DNA of 16,514 bases. It comes from Candidatus Didemnitutus sp. GTDB lineage: Bacteria; Verrucomicrobiota; Verrucomicrobiia; Opitutales; Opitutaceae. Positions 7,245 to 14,830 of the stretch are shown here, piece after piece (the first letter of the stretch is position 1; each line of letters starts with the position of its first letter). Where the stretch lies: the NCBI GenBank assembly GCA_030682505.1, contig JAUXOH010000287.1, positions 1-16,514 of the forward strand. Direction: 5' to 3'. The position numbers and the translations under genes are program-made. Under the pieces are notes generated by a model. That model was given only the letters and a program-made list of their open reading frames with translations, was not told the origin of the DNA and ran no database searches.

Positions 7245-8354
7245 ATGCCCGCCAAGCCGTTCATTTTTGTCTGTGGTGCCGACGATTTTCTCGTCAGCCG
7301 CGCGGGCAAGGAGCGCTTTGAGGAACTGGCGACCGCCGCGGGCGCGGACGATTTCGCGCGCGAGATCGTCAATGGTTTCGCCAACAATGTCGAAGAGGTG
7401 GAGACGGCCGTGAATCGTTTCCGCGAAGCCGTGCAGACCGTGCCGATGTTCGGCGGCAAGCGGGTCGTGTGGCTCAAGGACGTCAATTTTCTCGCCGACA
7501 CCGTGACAGGTCGCGCCGAGGGCACGCTCAAACAGGTCGAGGCCCTGCAGGAACTGCTGGGCAGGAACAACCCGGACGAGGTGGACGTGGTCGTCACGGC
7601 GGCCCCGGTGGACCGGCGGCGCAGTTTTCCGAAATGGTGCGAGGCCCACGCCGATTACGCGATGACCGGTGGCGACGCGAACAACTCGGTCGAGTCGCTG
7701 GCGGCGGTGGCGCTGGCGGAAGCCGACGCCTGTGGTTCGACGTTTGGCGACGGGGCGGTGGAGATGTTGCTGGCCAAGATCGGCGCCAACACGCGTTTGA
7801 TCACCGAAGAGGTGCGCAAGCTCTCGAACTACGCGGGCGACGCCGGGGTGATCGAGGAGGCGCATGTGATCGAGCTCACGCCGAACGTGGCCGAAGGGGA
7901 CTTCTTCGAATCGGCCGAGCGGTTTTTTGCGGGCGACCTGCGGGGCACGCTCGATGCGTTGACCCGGCACTTCTTTACCGGGGGCGATGCGCGGCCGGTG
8001 ATCTCCTCGTTGCAGAATCGGAACCGGATTCTGATTCAGGCGCGCGTGTTGATCGATGCGGGTGACCTGCGCGCTCCGTCGGAGCGCTATGGCTTCGACA
8101 AGGCCGCGTGGGCCGACGCGCAGGAGCGTTACGCGGCCTGCTTCGGCGGCGACACCGAGAAGAGCTCCTACCACCTCTTCACGCAGAACCAATGGTATGC
8201 CGGCAAACTGGTGAGCGGCGGCCGGCTGCCGCCGTTGCGCCGGTTGATCGACAACCAGCAGGAATTTCTCCGGGCGTTCGAAGAGATCATCCAGCGGCCG
8301 CACGAACAGGAGATGGTGTTACGAGAGATGGCCGTGCGCTGCCTCAGCGCGTGA
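7245..8354 (+). CDS. holA: DNA polymerase III, delta subunit
   Basis: The product is 369 residues from the ATG at 7245, slightly longer than E. coli HolA (343). It opens with PFIFVCGADDFLVSRA, the family's 'YLLyGeDeFLi' strand and helix. It keeps the first-domain pattern 'TVPMFGGKRVVWLKDVNF' (about residues 67-84), the TAAPVDRRRSFPKW strand-helix, and the 'KIGANTRLITEEVRKLSNYAG' segment typical of the second domain. The C-terminal helical collar domain includes HFFTGGDARPVISSLQNRNRILIQ and a final LLR-like region. Delta opens the sliding clamp as part of the clamp loader. Function is inferred from these family patterns. A GTG in frame at 7227 would add six residues; the ATG is preferred because the protein then begins directly at the conserved strand. 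The upstream run ends in a weak terminator, so holA may have its own promoter or share transcription. Confidence 0.85.
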   Translation: MPAKPFIFVCGADDFLVSRAGKERFEELATAAGADDFAREIVNGFANNVEEVETAVNRFREAVQTVPMFGGKRVVWLKDVNFLADTVTGRAEGTLKQVEALQELLGRNNPDEVDVVVTAAPVDRRRSFPKWCEAHADYAMTGGDANNSVESLAAVALAEADACGSTFGDGAVEMLLAKIGANTRLITEEVRKLSNYAGDAGVIEEAHVIELTPNVAEGDFFESAERFFAGDLRGTLDALTRHFFTGGDARPVISSLQNRNRILIQARVLIDAGDLRAPSERYGFDKAAWADAQERYAACFGGDTEKSSYHLFTQNQWYAGKLVSGGRLPPLRRLIDNQQEFLRAFEEIIQRPHEQEMVLREMAVRCLSA

Positions 8355-8368
8355 GGACGCCGGGTTGC

Positions 8369-8391
8369 CCGCGGACATGACACGTCCGCGG
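8369..8391. other. Perfect hairpin between holA and ppnP
   Basis: CCGCGGAC (8369-8376) pairs perfectly with GTCCGCGG (8384-8391) around a 7-base loop ATGACAC. No T-run follows, so it is not a standard intrinsic terminator. It lies 15 bases after the holA stop. Confidence 0.5.
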
Positions 8392-8426
8392 CTTGAGCGG
8401 AGCAGCTGGGCGGGCAGTGTGACGCC

Positions 8427-8750
8427 ATGGCCCACCCGACCAAATTCCCGTCCGCCACCGTGCACACGAAGGCCAATGTCTATTTTGACGGCCGCGTGGT
8501 GAGCCACACCGTGATCACGGCCGAGGGAGCGAAAAAGACCCTCGGGCTCATCTTTCCGGGCTCTTATCACTTCGGCACGGTGGCGCCCGAGAGGATGGAG
8601 ATCGTGGCCGGGGCGTGCTCGGTGACGCCGGACGGCGGCGCGGGTGCCTGCGGCTATGGAGCAGGGGAGTCCTTCGAGGTGCCGGGCGATGCCGGCTTCA
8701 CCATCGAGGTCAAGGACGGCCTCTGCGAATACATCTGCTCCTTCCTTTGA
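8427..8750 (+). CDS. ppnP: Pyrimidine/purine nucleoside phosphorylase (DUF1255)
   Basis: This is a 107-residue single-domain cupin, slightly longer than E. coli PpnP (94). The family signature is clear: KANVYFDGRVVSHTV, then KKTLGLIFPGSYHFGTVAPERMEIVAG, then GESFEVPGDAGFTIEV and the closing EYICSFL. PpnP splits nucleosides with phosphate to give the free base and ribose-1-phosphate, in the cytoplasm. The ATG at 8427 is the only sensible start; the N-terminal dozen residues are an addition compared with the short family members. It lies between holA and purB. Its relation to purB, another nucleotide-metabolism gene 80 bases downstream, is suggestive only. No Shine-Dalgarno site is seen. Confidence 0.92.
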   Translation: MAHPTKFPSATVHTKANVYFDGRVVSHTVITAEGAKKTLGLIFPGSYHFGTVAPERMEIVAGACSVTPDGGAGACGYGAGESFEVPGDAGFTIEVKDGLCEYICSFL

Positions 8751-8830
8751 ACGGGAGCCAGGGGTCGGGCCCGGTGCCACGGTTTACCGTTGGCTTCTCC
8801 GGGGCCTCGCCTAACGATTCCGCGCCCGTC

Positions 8831-10270
8831 ATGACCTCCGACTCTGCCGCCAGTGTTGCCCTGCCCAATGTCCTCGCCGAGCGTTATGCGTCCCCCGCGA
8901 TGAAGGAGCTTTGGTCGGCCCACGGCCGGATCCTGCTCGAACGCGACTTTTGGATCGCGGTGATGAAGGCGCAGCGCGACCTCGGCGTCGCGATTCCGGC
9001 AGAGGCGATCAAGGATTACGAACGCGTGCGCGCCAACGTCGACCTCGCGCGCATCAAGGAGCGCGAGCGCACCACGCTGCACGACGTCAAGGCCCGCCTC
9101 GAGGAGTTTTCCGATCTGGCGAAACGCCAGTTCATTCACCTCGGTCTCACCAGTCGCGATCTGACGGAAAACGTGGAACAGCTCCAGGTGGCCCGCGCCT
9201 TGGCGCTCGTGCGCTTCAAGGCTGTGGCGGCGCTCGCCCTGTTGGCGCGCCGGGCCGGCGAGTGGCGCGACCTGATGGTCACCGGTCGCACGCACAACGT
9301 CCCCGCCCAACCCACGACGCTCGGCAAGCGCTTTGCGATGTTCGGCCAGGAATTGCTCCTGGCCCAGACCCGGCTGGACGAACTCATCGCCCGCTATCCG
9401 GTCCGCGGAGTGAAGGGCGCGGTCGGCACCCAGCTCGATCAGCTCACTTTGTTGGGCGGCGACACGACGAAAGTGGACCAACTGGAGGCGCGGATCGTGA
9501 AACACCTCGGTTTCAAGGCCTCGCTCGGTGCCGTCGGGCAGGTGTATCCGCGCTCGCTGGATTTCGAGGTGGTGAGCGCGCTGCACCAGCTCGGTGCCGC
9601 CGCGGCGAGCAGCGCCACGACCCTGCGCTTGATGGCCGGGGCGGGTTTGCTCACCGAGGGCTTTCAGGACGGCCAAGTCGGGTCCTCCGCGATGCCGCAC
9701 AAGGTCAATGCCCGCAATTGCGAGCGCGTGTGCGGGTTTTCGACGATTTTGTCCGGATACGTCACGATGACGGCAAACCTAGCGGGGCACCAGTGGAACG
9801 AGGGCGATGTTTCCTGTTCGGTCGTGCGCCGCGTGGCCCTGCCCGACGCATTCTTTGCGCTCGATGGCTTGTTGGAGACCTACCTGACGATCTTGCGGCA
9901 GATGGAGGTCTTTCCGGCCGCGATCGCCGCCGAGAACGAGCGCAATCTGCCTTTCCTCGCCACGACCACGATTTTGATGGAAGCGGTGAAGGGCGGCGCG
10001 GGTCGCGAAACGGCGCACGAGGGGATCAAGGAGCATGCCCTCGCGGCCGCCAAGGCGCTGCGCACCGGGGGCAACGCCGACCTGCTGACGCGGCTCGCGG
10101 GCGACCGGCGCATCGGCCTCTCGCGCAAGAAGCTGCAGGAGGTGCTTTCGCAAAGCAGCCGCTTTGTTGGCGCCGCCCCCCATCAAGTGGACGAATTTGT
10201 CGCTGCCGTGCAGCCGCTGGTGAAGAAGACCAAGGGCGCGGCGGAATATCAGCCCGGTCGGTTGCTTTGA
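8831..10270 (+). CDS. purB: Adenylosuccinate lyase, long form
   Basis: The product is 479 residues and belongs to the fumarase/aspartase superfamily. The signature GSSAMPHKVN is at 284-293, carrying the flexible-loop serine base. His155 in TGRTHNVPAQPTT is the likely general acid and His84 in TTLHDVKARLEEF is the other conserved histidine. HLGLTSRDLTENVEQ follows at 103-117. The enzyme acts twice in purine synthesis, releasing fumarate from SAICAR and from adenylosuccinate. The segment RYPVRGVKGAVGTQ...GDTTKVDQLE...GFKASLGAVGQVYPRSLDFEVVSAL is closer in form to animal adenylosuccinate lyase (RFRGVKGTTGTQ) than to the shorter E. coli or Bacillus enzymes as I remember them. The total length (human 484) agrees. 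The ATG at 8831 is chosen because MTSDSAASVALPNVLAERYASPAMK matches the usual N-terminus; the frame open from 8615 overlaps ppnP and is not coding. No Shine-Dalgarno site is seen. Confidence 0.95.
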   Translation: MTSDSAASVALPNVLAERYASPAMKELWSAHGRILLERDFWIAVMKAQRDLGVAIPAEAIKDYERVRANVDLARIKERERTTLHDVKARLEEFSDLAKRQFIHLGLTSRDLTENVEQLQVARALALVRFKAVAALALLARRAGEWRDLMVTGRTHNVPAQPTTLGKRFAMFGQELLLAQTRLDELIARYPVRGVKGAVGTQLDQLTLLGGDTTKVDQLEARIVKHLGFKASLGAVGQVYPRSLDFEVVSALHQLGAAAASSATTLRLMAGAGLLTEGFQDGQVGSSAMPHKVNARNCERVCGFSTILSGYVTMTANLAGHQWNEGDVSCSVVRRVALPDAFFALDGLLETYLTILRQMEVFPAAIAAENERNLPFLATTTILMEAVKGGAGRETAHEGIKEHALAAAKALRTGGNADLLTRLAGDRRIGLSRKKLQEVLSQSSRFVGAAPHQVDEFVAAVQPLVKKTKGAAEYQPGRLL

Positions 10271-10437
10271 TCGGGCAAACGGCGCTTCGCGTTGGGGCTG
10301 AGGGCCCTCGTTCGCTTTTGGACCGTGGTTGGGGCCAAATCCCGGCTCCAAGGGAGAATTGATTTGCCAGTCTGCGGGCAGAGACATTTTTTGGACCTTC
10401 TTTCCCTTTCTTTAACAGCAATTAACTACCACACCCA
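10271..10437. other. Intergenic region with inverted repeats, leader of the phosphofructokinase gene
   Basis: This region holds a perfect palindrome GAGGGCCCTC (10300-10309). It also has a nested hairpin: CAAATC (10336-10341) with GATTTG (10362-10367), enclosing CTCC (10346-10349) with GGAG (10353-10356). The last 50 bases are T- and A-rich (a T6 run at 10387-10392, then CTTTCCCTTTCTTTAAC) and probably include the promoter or leader of the next gene. No convincing -35/-10 pair was found, and no gene is seen. Confidence 0.35.
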
Positions 10438-11688
10438 ATGACAGAACTATCAGGAAACTGTCTCATCGGCCAATCAGGCGGCCCGGCCGCTGTCGTCAAC
10501 GCGAGCGTTGCCGGTATTGTCACCGAGGCACTCAATCACGGCTGCATCGAGGAGGTCTACGGCGCGCTCGGTGGCGTTGCCGGCCTCCTGCATGAGGAGC
10601 TCATCGATCTCGCCGCGGAGTCGCAGCAGACCATTCGCGGTTTGCGCTACACCCCCGGTGCCGCCCTCGGCAGCTGCCGGGCGAAGCTCAAGAAGCCGCA
10701 GGATTTCGAACGCGCGCTCGAAGTGCTGAAGACCCACAACATCCGGTATTATTTCCACATCGGCGACGGCGACTCCCAGGAGACCGCCGCCAAGCTTGCC
10801 GAGCTGGCCAAAGCGCAGGAATACGACCTCCGTGTCATCGGCGTGCCGAAGACGATCGACAATGATCTCCCGGGCACGGACCACTGCCCCGGCTACGGCA
10901 GCGCCGCCAAGTTCATCGCGACCACCGTGCGCGAACTCGCCGCGGATGCCGAGGCCACCGCGCTCCACGACATTGTCACGATCGTCGAGGTCATGGGCCG
11001 CAACACCGGCTGGCTGGCCGCCGCGGCCTCCCTCGCCAAGCGCCGCGATCAGCCCAATGATCCTCCACACTTGGTTTACTTGCCCGAAGTGGCCTTCTCT
11101 GCCGAGAAATTCGTCGAGGACGTCCGCCGCATCCTCAAGCGTGAGAAGCACTGCGTGGTCGTCGTGGGCGAAGGCCTCGTCGACAAGGACGGCAACTATG
11201 TCGCCGTCGAAACGACCGAAGTCGGCGCCCCGGCGCAACTCGGTGGCGTGGGCGAACACTTGCGCGATCTCGCGGAAGCGCAGCTCGGCGTGAAGGTGCG
11301 TGTGGCCCGCCTCGGGGTGACCCAGCGCGCCGCCGCCCACCTTGCTTCGAAGACCGACTCCGAGGAGGCATTCCTCGCCGGTCAAGCCGCCGTCAAGGCG
11401 GCCATCAACGGCGAGACCGACAAGATGGTCACGCTGCTCCGCGGCGACGGCGATCACTACACCTGCGAGACGGGTCTCGCCAGCTTCGCCGATGTGGTCG
11501 GCAACACGAAGAAGCTCCCGCGCGAGTGGATCAACGAAGATGGCGTCAGCATGAACTTCCAGTTCTATCGCTACGCCACGCCGCTCATCCAGGGCGAGCT
11601 CACGATTCCCTTCGAAAACGGCCTGCCGTCCTACGTTCGCCTCCACGGTGAGCGCGTGGGCAAGCAGCTCGGCGGCTACGAGAGCTGA
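10438..11688 (+). CDS. 6-phosphofructokinase, pyrophosphate-dependent type
   Basis: The product is 416 residues, within the range of PPi-dependent phosphofructokinases and longer than E. coli PfkA (320). The N-terminal phosphate loop is IGQSGGPAAVVNAS (10-23). The phosphoryl-donor loop reads IGDGDSQETA (108-117). The catalytic segment is VPKTIDNDLPGTDHCPGYGSAAK (136-158) with Asp141 and Asp143. VEVMGRNTGWLAA follows at 183-195. Lys138, before Thr-Ile-Asp, and Asp112, at the place of E. coli Gly104, are the two positions that mark PPi rather than ATP as donor. The enzyme would interconvert fructose-6-phosphate and fructose-1,6-bisphosphate, reversibly if PPi is used. It is followed closely by a strong terminator and seems to be a single-gene unit. 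The ATG at 10438 has no Shine-Dalgarno site. Confidence 0.92.
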   Translation: MTELSGNCLIGQSGGPAAVVNASVAGIVTEALNHGCIEEVYGALGGVAGLLHEELIDLAAESQQTIRGLRYTPGAALGSCRAKLKKPQDFERALEVLKTHNIRYYFHIGDGDSQETAAKLAELAKAQEYDLRVIGVPKTIDNDLPGTDHCPGYGSAAKFIATTVRELAADAEATALHDIVTIVEVMGRNTGWLAAAASLAKRRDQPNDPPHLVYLPEVAFSAEKFVEDVRRILKREKHCVVVVGEGLVDKDGNYVAVETTEVGAPAQLGGVGEHLRDLAEAQLGVKVRVARLGVTQRAAAHLASKTDSEEAFLAGQAAVKAAINGETDKMVTLLRGDGDHYTCETGLASFADVVGNTKKLPREWINEDGVSMNFQFYRYATPLIQGELTIPFENGLPSYVRLHGERVGKQLGGYES

Positions 11689-11723
11689 GTCCGTCGGCCA
11701 CCCGTTGGTTAACCAGTTTGATC

Positions 11724-11753
11724 AGAGCCGGTCTCGCGACCGGCTCTTTTTTT
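11724..11753 (+). terminator. Strong rho-independent terminator after phosphofructokinase
   Basis: A 9-bp GC-rich stem, GAGCCGGTC (11725-11733) with GACCGGCTC (11738-11746), has a TCGC tetraloop and is followed by seven T (11747-11753). It begins about 35 bases after the stop. There is no T-run on the other strand, so it serves only plus-strand transcription. Confidence 0.92.
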
Positions 11754-11769
11754 GCGCGTTGAAGCAGGG

Positions 11770-11792
11770 GTACGTGGCGCGCTCGCCGCGCC
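11770..11792 (+). repeat. REP-like palindromic repeat, copy A
   Basis: This copy begins GTACGTGGCGCG and continues CTCGCCGCGCC. The hairpin is GGCGCG around CTCGC with CGCGCC. It matches copies B and C in stem, loop and foot position, although the foot is GTAC rather than GTAG. Confidence 0.6.
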
Positions 11793-11825
11793 CCGGGGTG
11801 CTTTTGCTGCGCGATGCTGGAGAGA

Positions 11826-11850
11826 GTAGGTTGCGCGCTCGCCGCGCAAC
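11826..11850 (+). repeat. REP-like palindromic repeat, copy B
   Basis: A GTAG foot (11826-11829) is followed by an 8-bp stem GTTGCGCG (11830-11837) and CGCGCAAC (11843-11850) with loop CTCGC. A tetranucleotide foot plus hairpin is the arrangement described for REP elements moved by REP-associated tyrosine (Y1) transposases. Confidence 0.7.
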
Positions 11851-11875
11851 GTGGCGCGACGAGCGCGCCAGCTAC
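11851..11875 (-). repeat. REP-like palindromic repeat, copy C, inverted
   Basis: On the minus strand this reads GTAG (complement of 11872-11875), then a hairpin TGGCGCG / CGCGCCA with loop CTCGT. It directly abuts copy B in inverted orientation, so B and C together form a 50-base BIME-like unit (11826-11875) that could fold as two hairpins or one large cruciform. The unit lies between two convergent genes. Confidence 0.7.
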
Positions 11876-11913
11876 GGGGGAAAGCGTGTATCGAAACCGC
11901 AACGCGACTGCCG

Positions 11914-13770
11914 CTAGCGTGCGCCTGCAATTTCCGCCCCGGGCTCCACGGCGTTGGCCTCGAGCACGCCGCGCACGCGGGGAAACAGGAGCGCCGCCTC
12001 GATGATCATCCAGACCTCGAGCACCATCGTCGCGAGGGCGATGGCCACGAGGGTCCACTTGCCCTCGCTGATCCAGCTGGGATTGCCCGTGCCGCCGACA
12101 AAGGTCTGCCAGATCATCGCCCACATCGGCATCACCAGCATGAAGATCGTCGGCACGATCAGGAACCACACCGGCTTGCCGCGCCGCCAGAGGTAGAACG
12201 TGATCACGAGAAACGAGAGCCCGCCGAGCAATTGGTTGGTGGCGCCAAACAGCGGCCAGAGGATCAGTCCGCCCTGTCCGGCGTTGGCGAGCGACCAGTC
12301 GCGACCCGGCGGCGGAATCGCCGCCATCAAGCCGGCGAGCAACACCGCGAAGACGGTCGCGCCGTGTTTGTTGCGCAGCACGGCAGCGGGCGCGGCGAGG
12401 GCGGGCGCCGCGTCGCCCAGGGCGCGGGCCAATTCCTGAACGATGTAGCGTTGGAGACGGCACGCCGTGTCGAGCGTGGTGCCGGCAAAGGACGCCACCA
12501 GCACCCCCATCAACGCGACGGCGATGCCTGACGGAATGCCGATCGTCTTGAGAAAGTTCGCCGAGCCATCGACAAACGCCGCCACCAACGGGCCGAGTCG
12601 CGACGACCATTCGCCGTAGCGCGAGAGCCACGCGGCCTCGCCGGTGAGCACGGTGCCGTTGGCGGCCGCAACCCCGAGGCCGAGGCCCGCCGCACAGGCG
12701 AGAATCACGAGCACCGCGAGAAACCCCTCCGTGAGCATGCCCCCGTAGGCGACGAACCGCGCGTCGGGTTCCCGGGCCAGTTGTTTGCTCGTGGTGCCAC
12801 TGCTCACGAGGCAGTGGAAGCCGCTGATCGCGCCGCAAGCGATGGTGATGAAGAGAAAGGGGAAGATGAGCGGTGCGCCCTTGGGATTCCAGTTCACCAC
12901 CGGCGCGGCCAGTTCGAGGGCCGGGCGCGTGCCGTCGGCGAGCGGGGCGCCGCCGCTGAACGCCGCCGCCGCCAGTCCGACGACGATCAAGCCGAGCGCG
13001 GAAATGAGTTGCAGGGAATTGATGTAGTCGCGCGGTTGCAGGAGCGACCAAACCGGCAGGACCGAGGCGATGTAGGAATAGATGAGCAACAGCACCACCC
13101 ACGTCCACGACGACCAGCCCGCCAAGGTGACGTTGATGGCGTGCAGCACGCCCACGTCGCCGTAGATCACCGTCAGATACATCGTCGCGAGGGCGAGAAG
13201 CGAGGGCCAGAAGAGCCCCATCCCCCGCCGGTGCAGCCACCAGCCGATCACGAGCGCGATCGGGATCTGGATCGTGCAGGGGAAGATGGACGCGGGATAT
13301 TGGCGGAAGACCGAGGCGATCACCAAGCCGAAGATCGCGAGCACGATCGTCAGCGCCATCGCGAGGACGAAGAGAAACAGCAGGCGCACGCGGGGATTGA
13401 GCAGCCGCCCGGCGATGTCGCCGACGGTCTGTCCGTTGTTGCGCAAACTCACCACCAGCGCGCCGAAGTCGTGCACCGCGCCGATGAAGATCGAGCCGAA
13501 CATCACCCAGAGCAACGCCGGCAACCAGCCCCACATGATGGCGATGGCCGGGCCGACGATCGGGCCCGTGCCGGCGATGGAAGTGAAGTGGTGCCCGAAC
13601 ACCACCGCCTTCGGCGTCGGCACGTAGTCGTTGCCGTCGTTCAGCCGGTGCGACGGGCAGACGGTGTCCGCGGCGAGATTGAAGATCTTCCGGCCGAGCC
13701 AGCGTCCGTAAGTGTGGTAGGCGACGATAAAGCCAACGCCGGCGAGCAACGCAATCAGGAGGGTCTCCAT
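11914..13770 (-). CDS. cstA: Carbon starvation protein CstA, peptide / pyruvate transporter family
   Basis: This is a 618-residue membrane protein with many hydrophobic segments. It shows the CstA family blocks: VAYHTYGRWLGRKIF near the start, YVPTPKAVVFGHHFTSIAGTGPIVGPAIA (50-77), GAVHDFGALVVSLRNNGQTVGDIAGRLL (97-123), and later FVDGSANFLKTIGIPSGIAVALMGVLVASFAGTTLDTACRLQRYIVQEL. E. coli CstA is 701 residues; this is a shorter form. CstA proteins were first described as starvation-induced peptide transporters, and homologues of the family import pyruvate. The minus-strand ATG at 13770 gives a natural N-terminus (METLLIALLAGVGF). The upstream leader is C-rich without a Shine-Dalgarno site. The gene lies 78 bases downstream of the TauE-like gene on the same strand. 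It ends near the REP-like pair, and no intrinsic terminator of its own is seen. Confidence 0.95.
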   Translation of the reverse strand: METLLIALLAGVGFIVAYHTYGRWLGRKIFNLAADTVCPSHRLNDGNDYVPTPKAVVFGHHFTSIAGTGPIVGPAIAIMWGWLPALLWVMFGSIFIGAVHDFGALVVSLRNNGQTVGDIAGRLLNPRVRLLFLFVLAMALTIVLAIFGLVIASVFRQYPASIFPCTIQIPIALVIGWWLHRRGMGLFWPSLLALATMYLTVIYGDVGVLHAINVTLAGWSSWTWVVLLLIYSYIASVLPVWSLLQPRDYINSLQLISALGLIVVGLAAAAFSGGAPLADGTRPALELAAPVVNWNPKGAPLIFPFLFITIACGAISGFHCLVSSGTTSKQLAREPDARFVAYGGMLTEGFLAVLVILACAAGLGLGVAAANGTVLTGEAAWLSRYGEWSSRLGPLVAAFVDGSANFLKTIGIPSGIAVALMGVLVASFAGTTLDTACRLQRYIVQELARALGDAAPALAAPAAVLRNKHGATVFAVLLAGLMAAIPPPGRDWSLANAGQGGLILWPLFGATNQLLGGLSFLVITFYLWRRGKPVWFLIVPTIFMLVMPMWAMIWQTFVGGTGNPSWISEGKWTLVAIALATMVLEVWMIIEAALLFPRVRGVLEANAVEPGAEIAGAR

Positions 13771-13848
13771 GGGGTGGGGGGCTCCGGCACCTTACACGGC
13801 AACACCCGTCGCGCTAGACAAAACCCGCGGCGCGGCGCGCATGAAAAT

Positions 13849-14613
13849 TCAGTGCGTCAACAAGCGCAGCGCGGCGAGTCCGGCGAGCGCCAGCGCGAGG
13901 TGTTCGAAGGTGCGCTGGGCGAGGCGTTGTGCCACCACGCGGCCAACGAGGGCGCCCGCAATCACCGCCGGGGCCAGCCAGAGGTTGAGCGTGAGGCTGG
14001 AGCTGTTGATCAGTCCGAGATTCACCATGAACGGCACCTTGAACCAGTTGATGAGCAGGAAAAACACCGCTCCCGTGCCGAGGAATTCGAGTTTCGGCAG
14101 GCGCATGGCGAGCAGGTAGACGGTCATGACGGGGCCGGCGGCATTCGCGACCAAGGTGGCGAAACCCGCCAGCAGGCCCGTGGTGACGGCGAGGGTGGGA
14201 GACGCGCGGGGCGCTTCGGGCGGTGTCGCGGTCGCCGGTCGTTGGCGCGCGAAATGAAAAATCAGCATCGCCAGCAAGATGAGCCCGATGGCGCGCGCGG
14301 TCCAAGCATCCGAGAGTTGTCCGAGCGCGAACCAGCCCGCGATGATGCCCGCGACCGCCCACGGGAAGAGCCGCCAGAGATGCGACCACACCAGGTTCCG
14401 GCGATAGGACGCGGCGGCAAAGACATCGCCGAGGATGAGCAACGGCAGCACGACACCGGTCGACTCGCGGGCCGGCAGGACGTTGGCAAAGACGGCGACG
14501 AAGAGCATGCTGAGCCCCGGCACCCCGGTCTTGGCCAACCCGACCGCGAACGCTCCCAGCCCGAGAAGGGTCCACTCCCAACCCGAGAACGAAGGTGGCG
14601 CAAATGGACTCAC
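13849..14613 (-). CDS. Sulfite exporter TauE/SafE family protein
   Basis: This 254-residue membrane protein has about eight hydrophobic segments. It begins WTLLGLGAFAVGLAKTGVPGLSMLFVAVFANVLPARESTGVVLPLLILGDVFA, the first repeat of the TauE/SafE (TSUP) family. The second repeat starts at about TGLLAGFATLVANAAGPVMTVYLLAMRLPKLEFLGTGAVFFLLINWFKVPF, with the family's typical 'F.tl.aNaaGPvm..yll' motif. Members export or import small sulfur-containing or other organic anions across the inner membrane; the substrate here is unknown. The start is GTG at 14613 on the minus strand, and no ATG is available near the beginning. It precedes cstA on the same strand and may share its transcript. A longer open frame over the same bases (13814-14638) is a shadow. 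Confidence 0.9.
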   Translation of the reverse strand: MSPFAPPSFSGWEWTLLGLGAFAVGLAKTGVPGLSMLFVAVFANVLPARESTGVVLPLLILGDVFAAASYRRNLVWSHLWRLFPWAVAGIIAGWFALGQLSDAWTARAIGLILLAMLIFHFARQRPATATPPEAPRASPTLAVTTGLLAGFATLVANAAGPVMTVYLLAMRLPKLEFLGTGAVFFLLINWFKVPFMVNLGLINSSSLTLNLWLAPAVIAGALVGRVVAQRLAQRTFEHLALALAGLAALRLLTH

Positions 14614-14830
14614 TCAGCGGAGCACGCGACAGAATCACCGACGAGTCAATCTGCGCAGGCCGTTCGACCCGGTAGATTTTCAGCGTGATCGGCTACGCGA
14701 TCGCCGTTCGCGCAGTCTGGATCAAGAAGGCCCTTGCAAGGGGCCTCCAGTTAATATCCGCAACCAGCGCGGCCCGGACACGGATCGGGGCCAAGGCAGG
14801 GTTGCCCGTCGATCGGTGAATCGCTCGGGT
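14614..14830. other. Intergenic region between the rhomboid and TauE-like genes
   Basis: This 217-base stretch lies between two minus-strand genes. Apart from the hairpin at 14728-14746 I see no gene or clear promoter. It presumably holds the start signals of the TauE-like gene. Confidence 0.3.
14728..14746 (-). terminator. Possible terminator of the rhomboid gene
   Basis: The plus strand shows AGGCCC (14728-14733), loop TTGCAAG, then GGGCCT (14741-14746). On the minus strand the hairpin is followed by TTCTTGATCC, which is T-rich but not a clean T-run. It lies about 85 bases after the rhomboid stop and before the TauE-like gene. Confidence 0.4.

Noticed and set aside
6348..8303. 651-codon open frame on the minus strand
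   Set aside because: It runs antisense across two plus-strand genes and the gap between them, with Arg/His-rich low-information sequence. holA and the ATP-grasp-like gene explain the region.
8776..8793. Small inverted repeat CCACGGTTTACCGTTGG before purB
   Set aside because: The stem is short and bulged, with no T-run and no known motif, so it is likely chance in a GC-rich spacer.
11770..11875. CRISPR array
   Set aside because: Only three copies, one of them inverted, with no regular spacers. Each copy is itself a hairpin, which fits REP-like elements better.
11600..13534. 644-codon minus-strand frame overlapping cstA
   Set aside because: It is an out-of-frame reading of cstA, Arg-rich and without membrane segments, and it runs through the terminator and repeats.
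12781..14688. 635-codon open frame on the plus strand opposite cstA and the TauE-like gene
   Set aside because: The translation is dominated by Arg, Glu, Gly, His and Asp with no recognisable domain, as expected for the antisense frame of GC-rich membrane-protein genes. The minus-strand products have clear family motifs.
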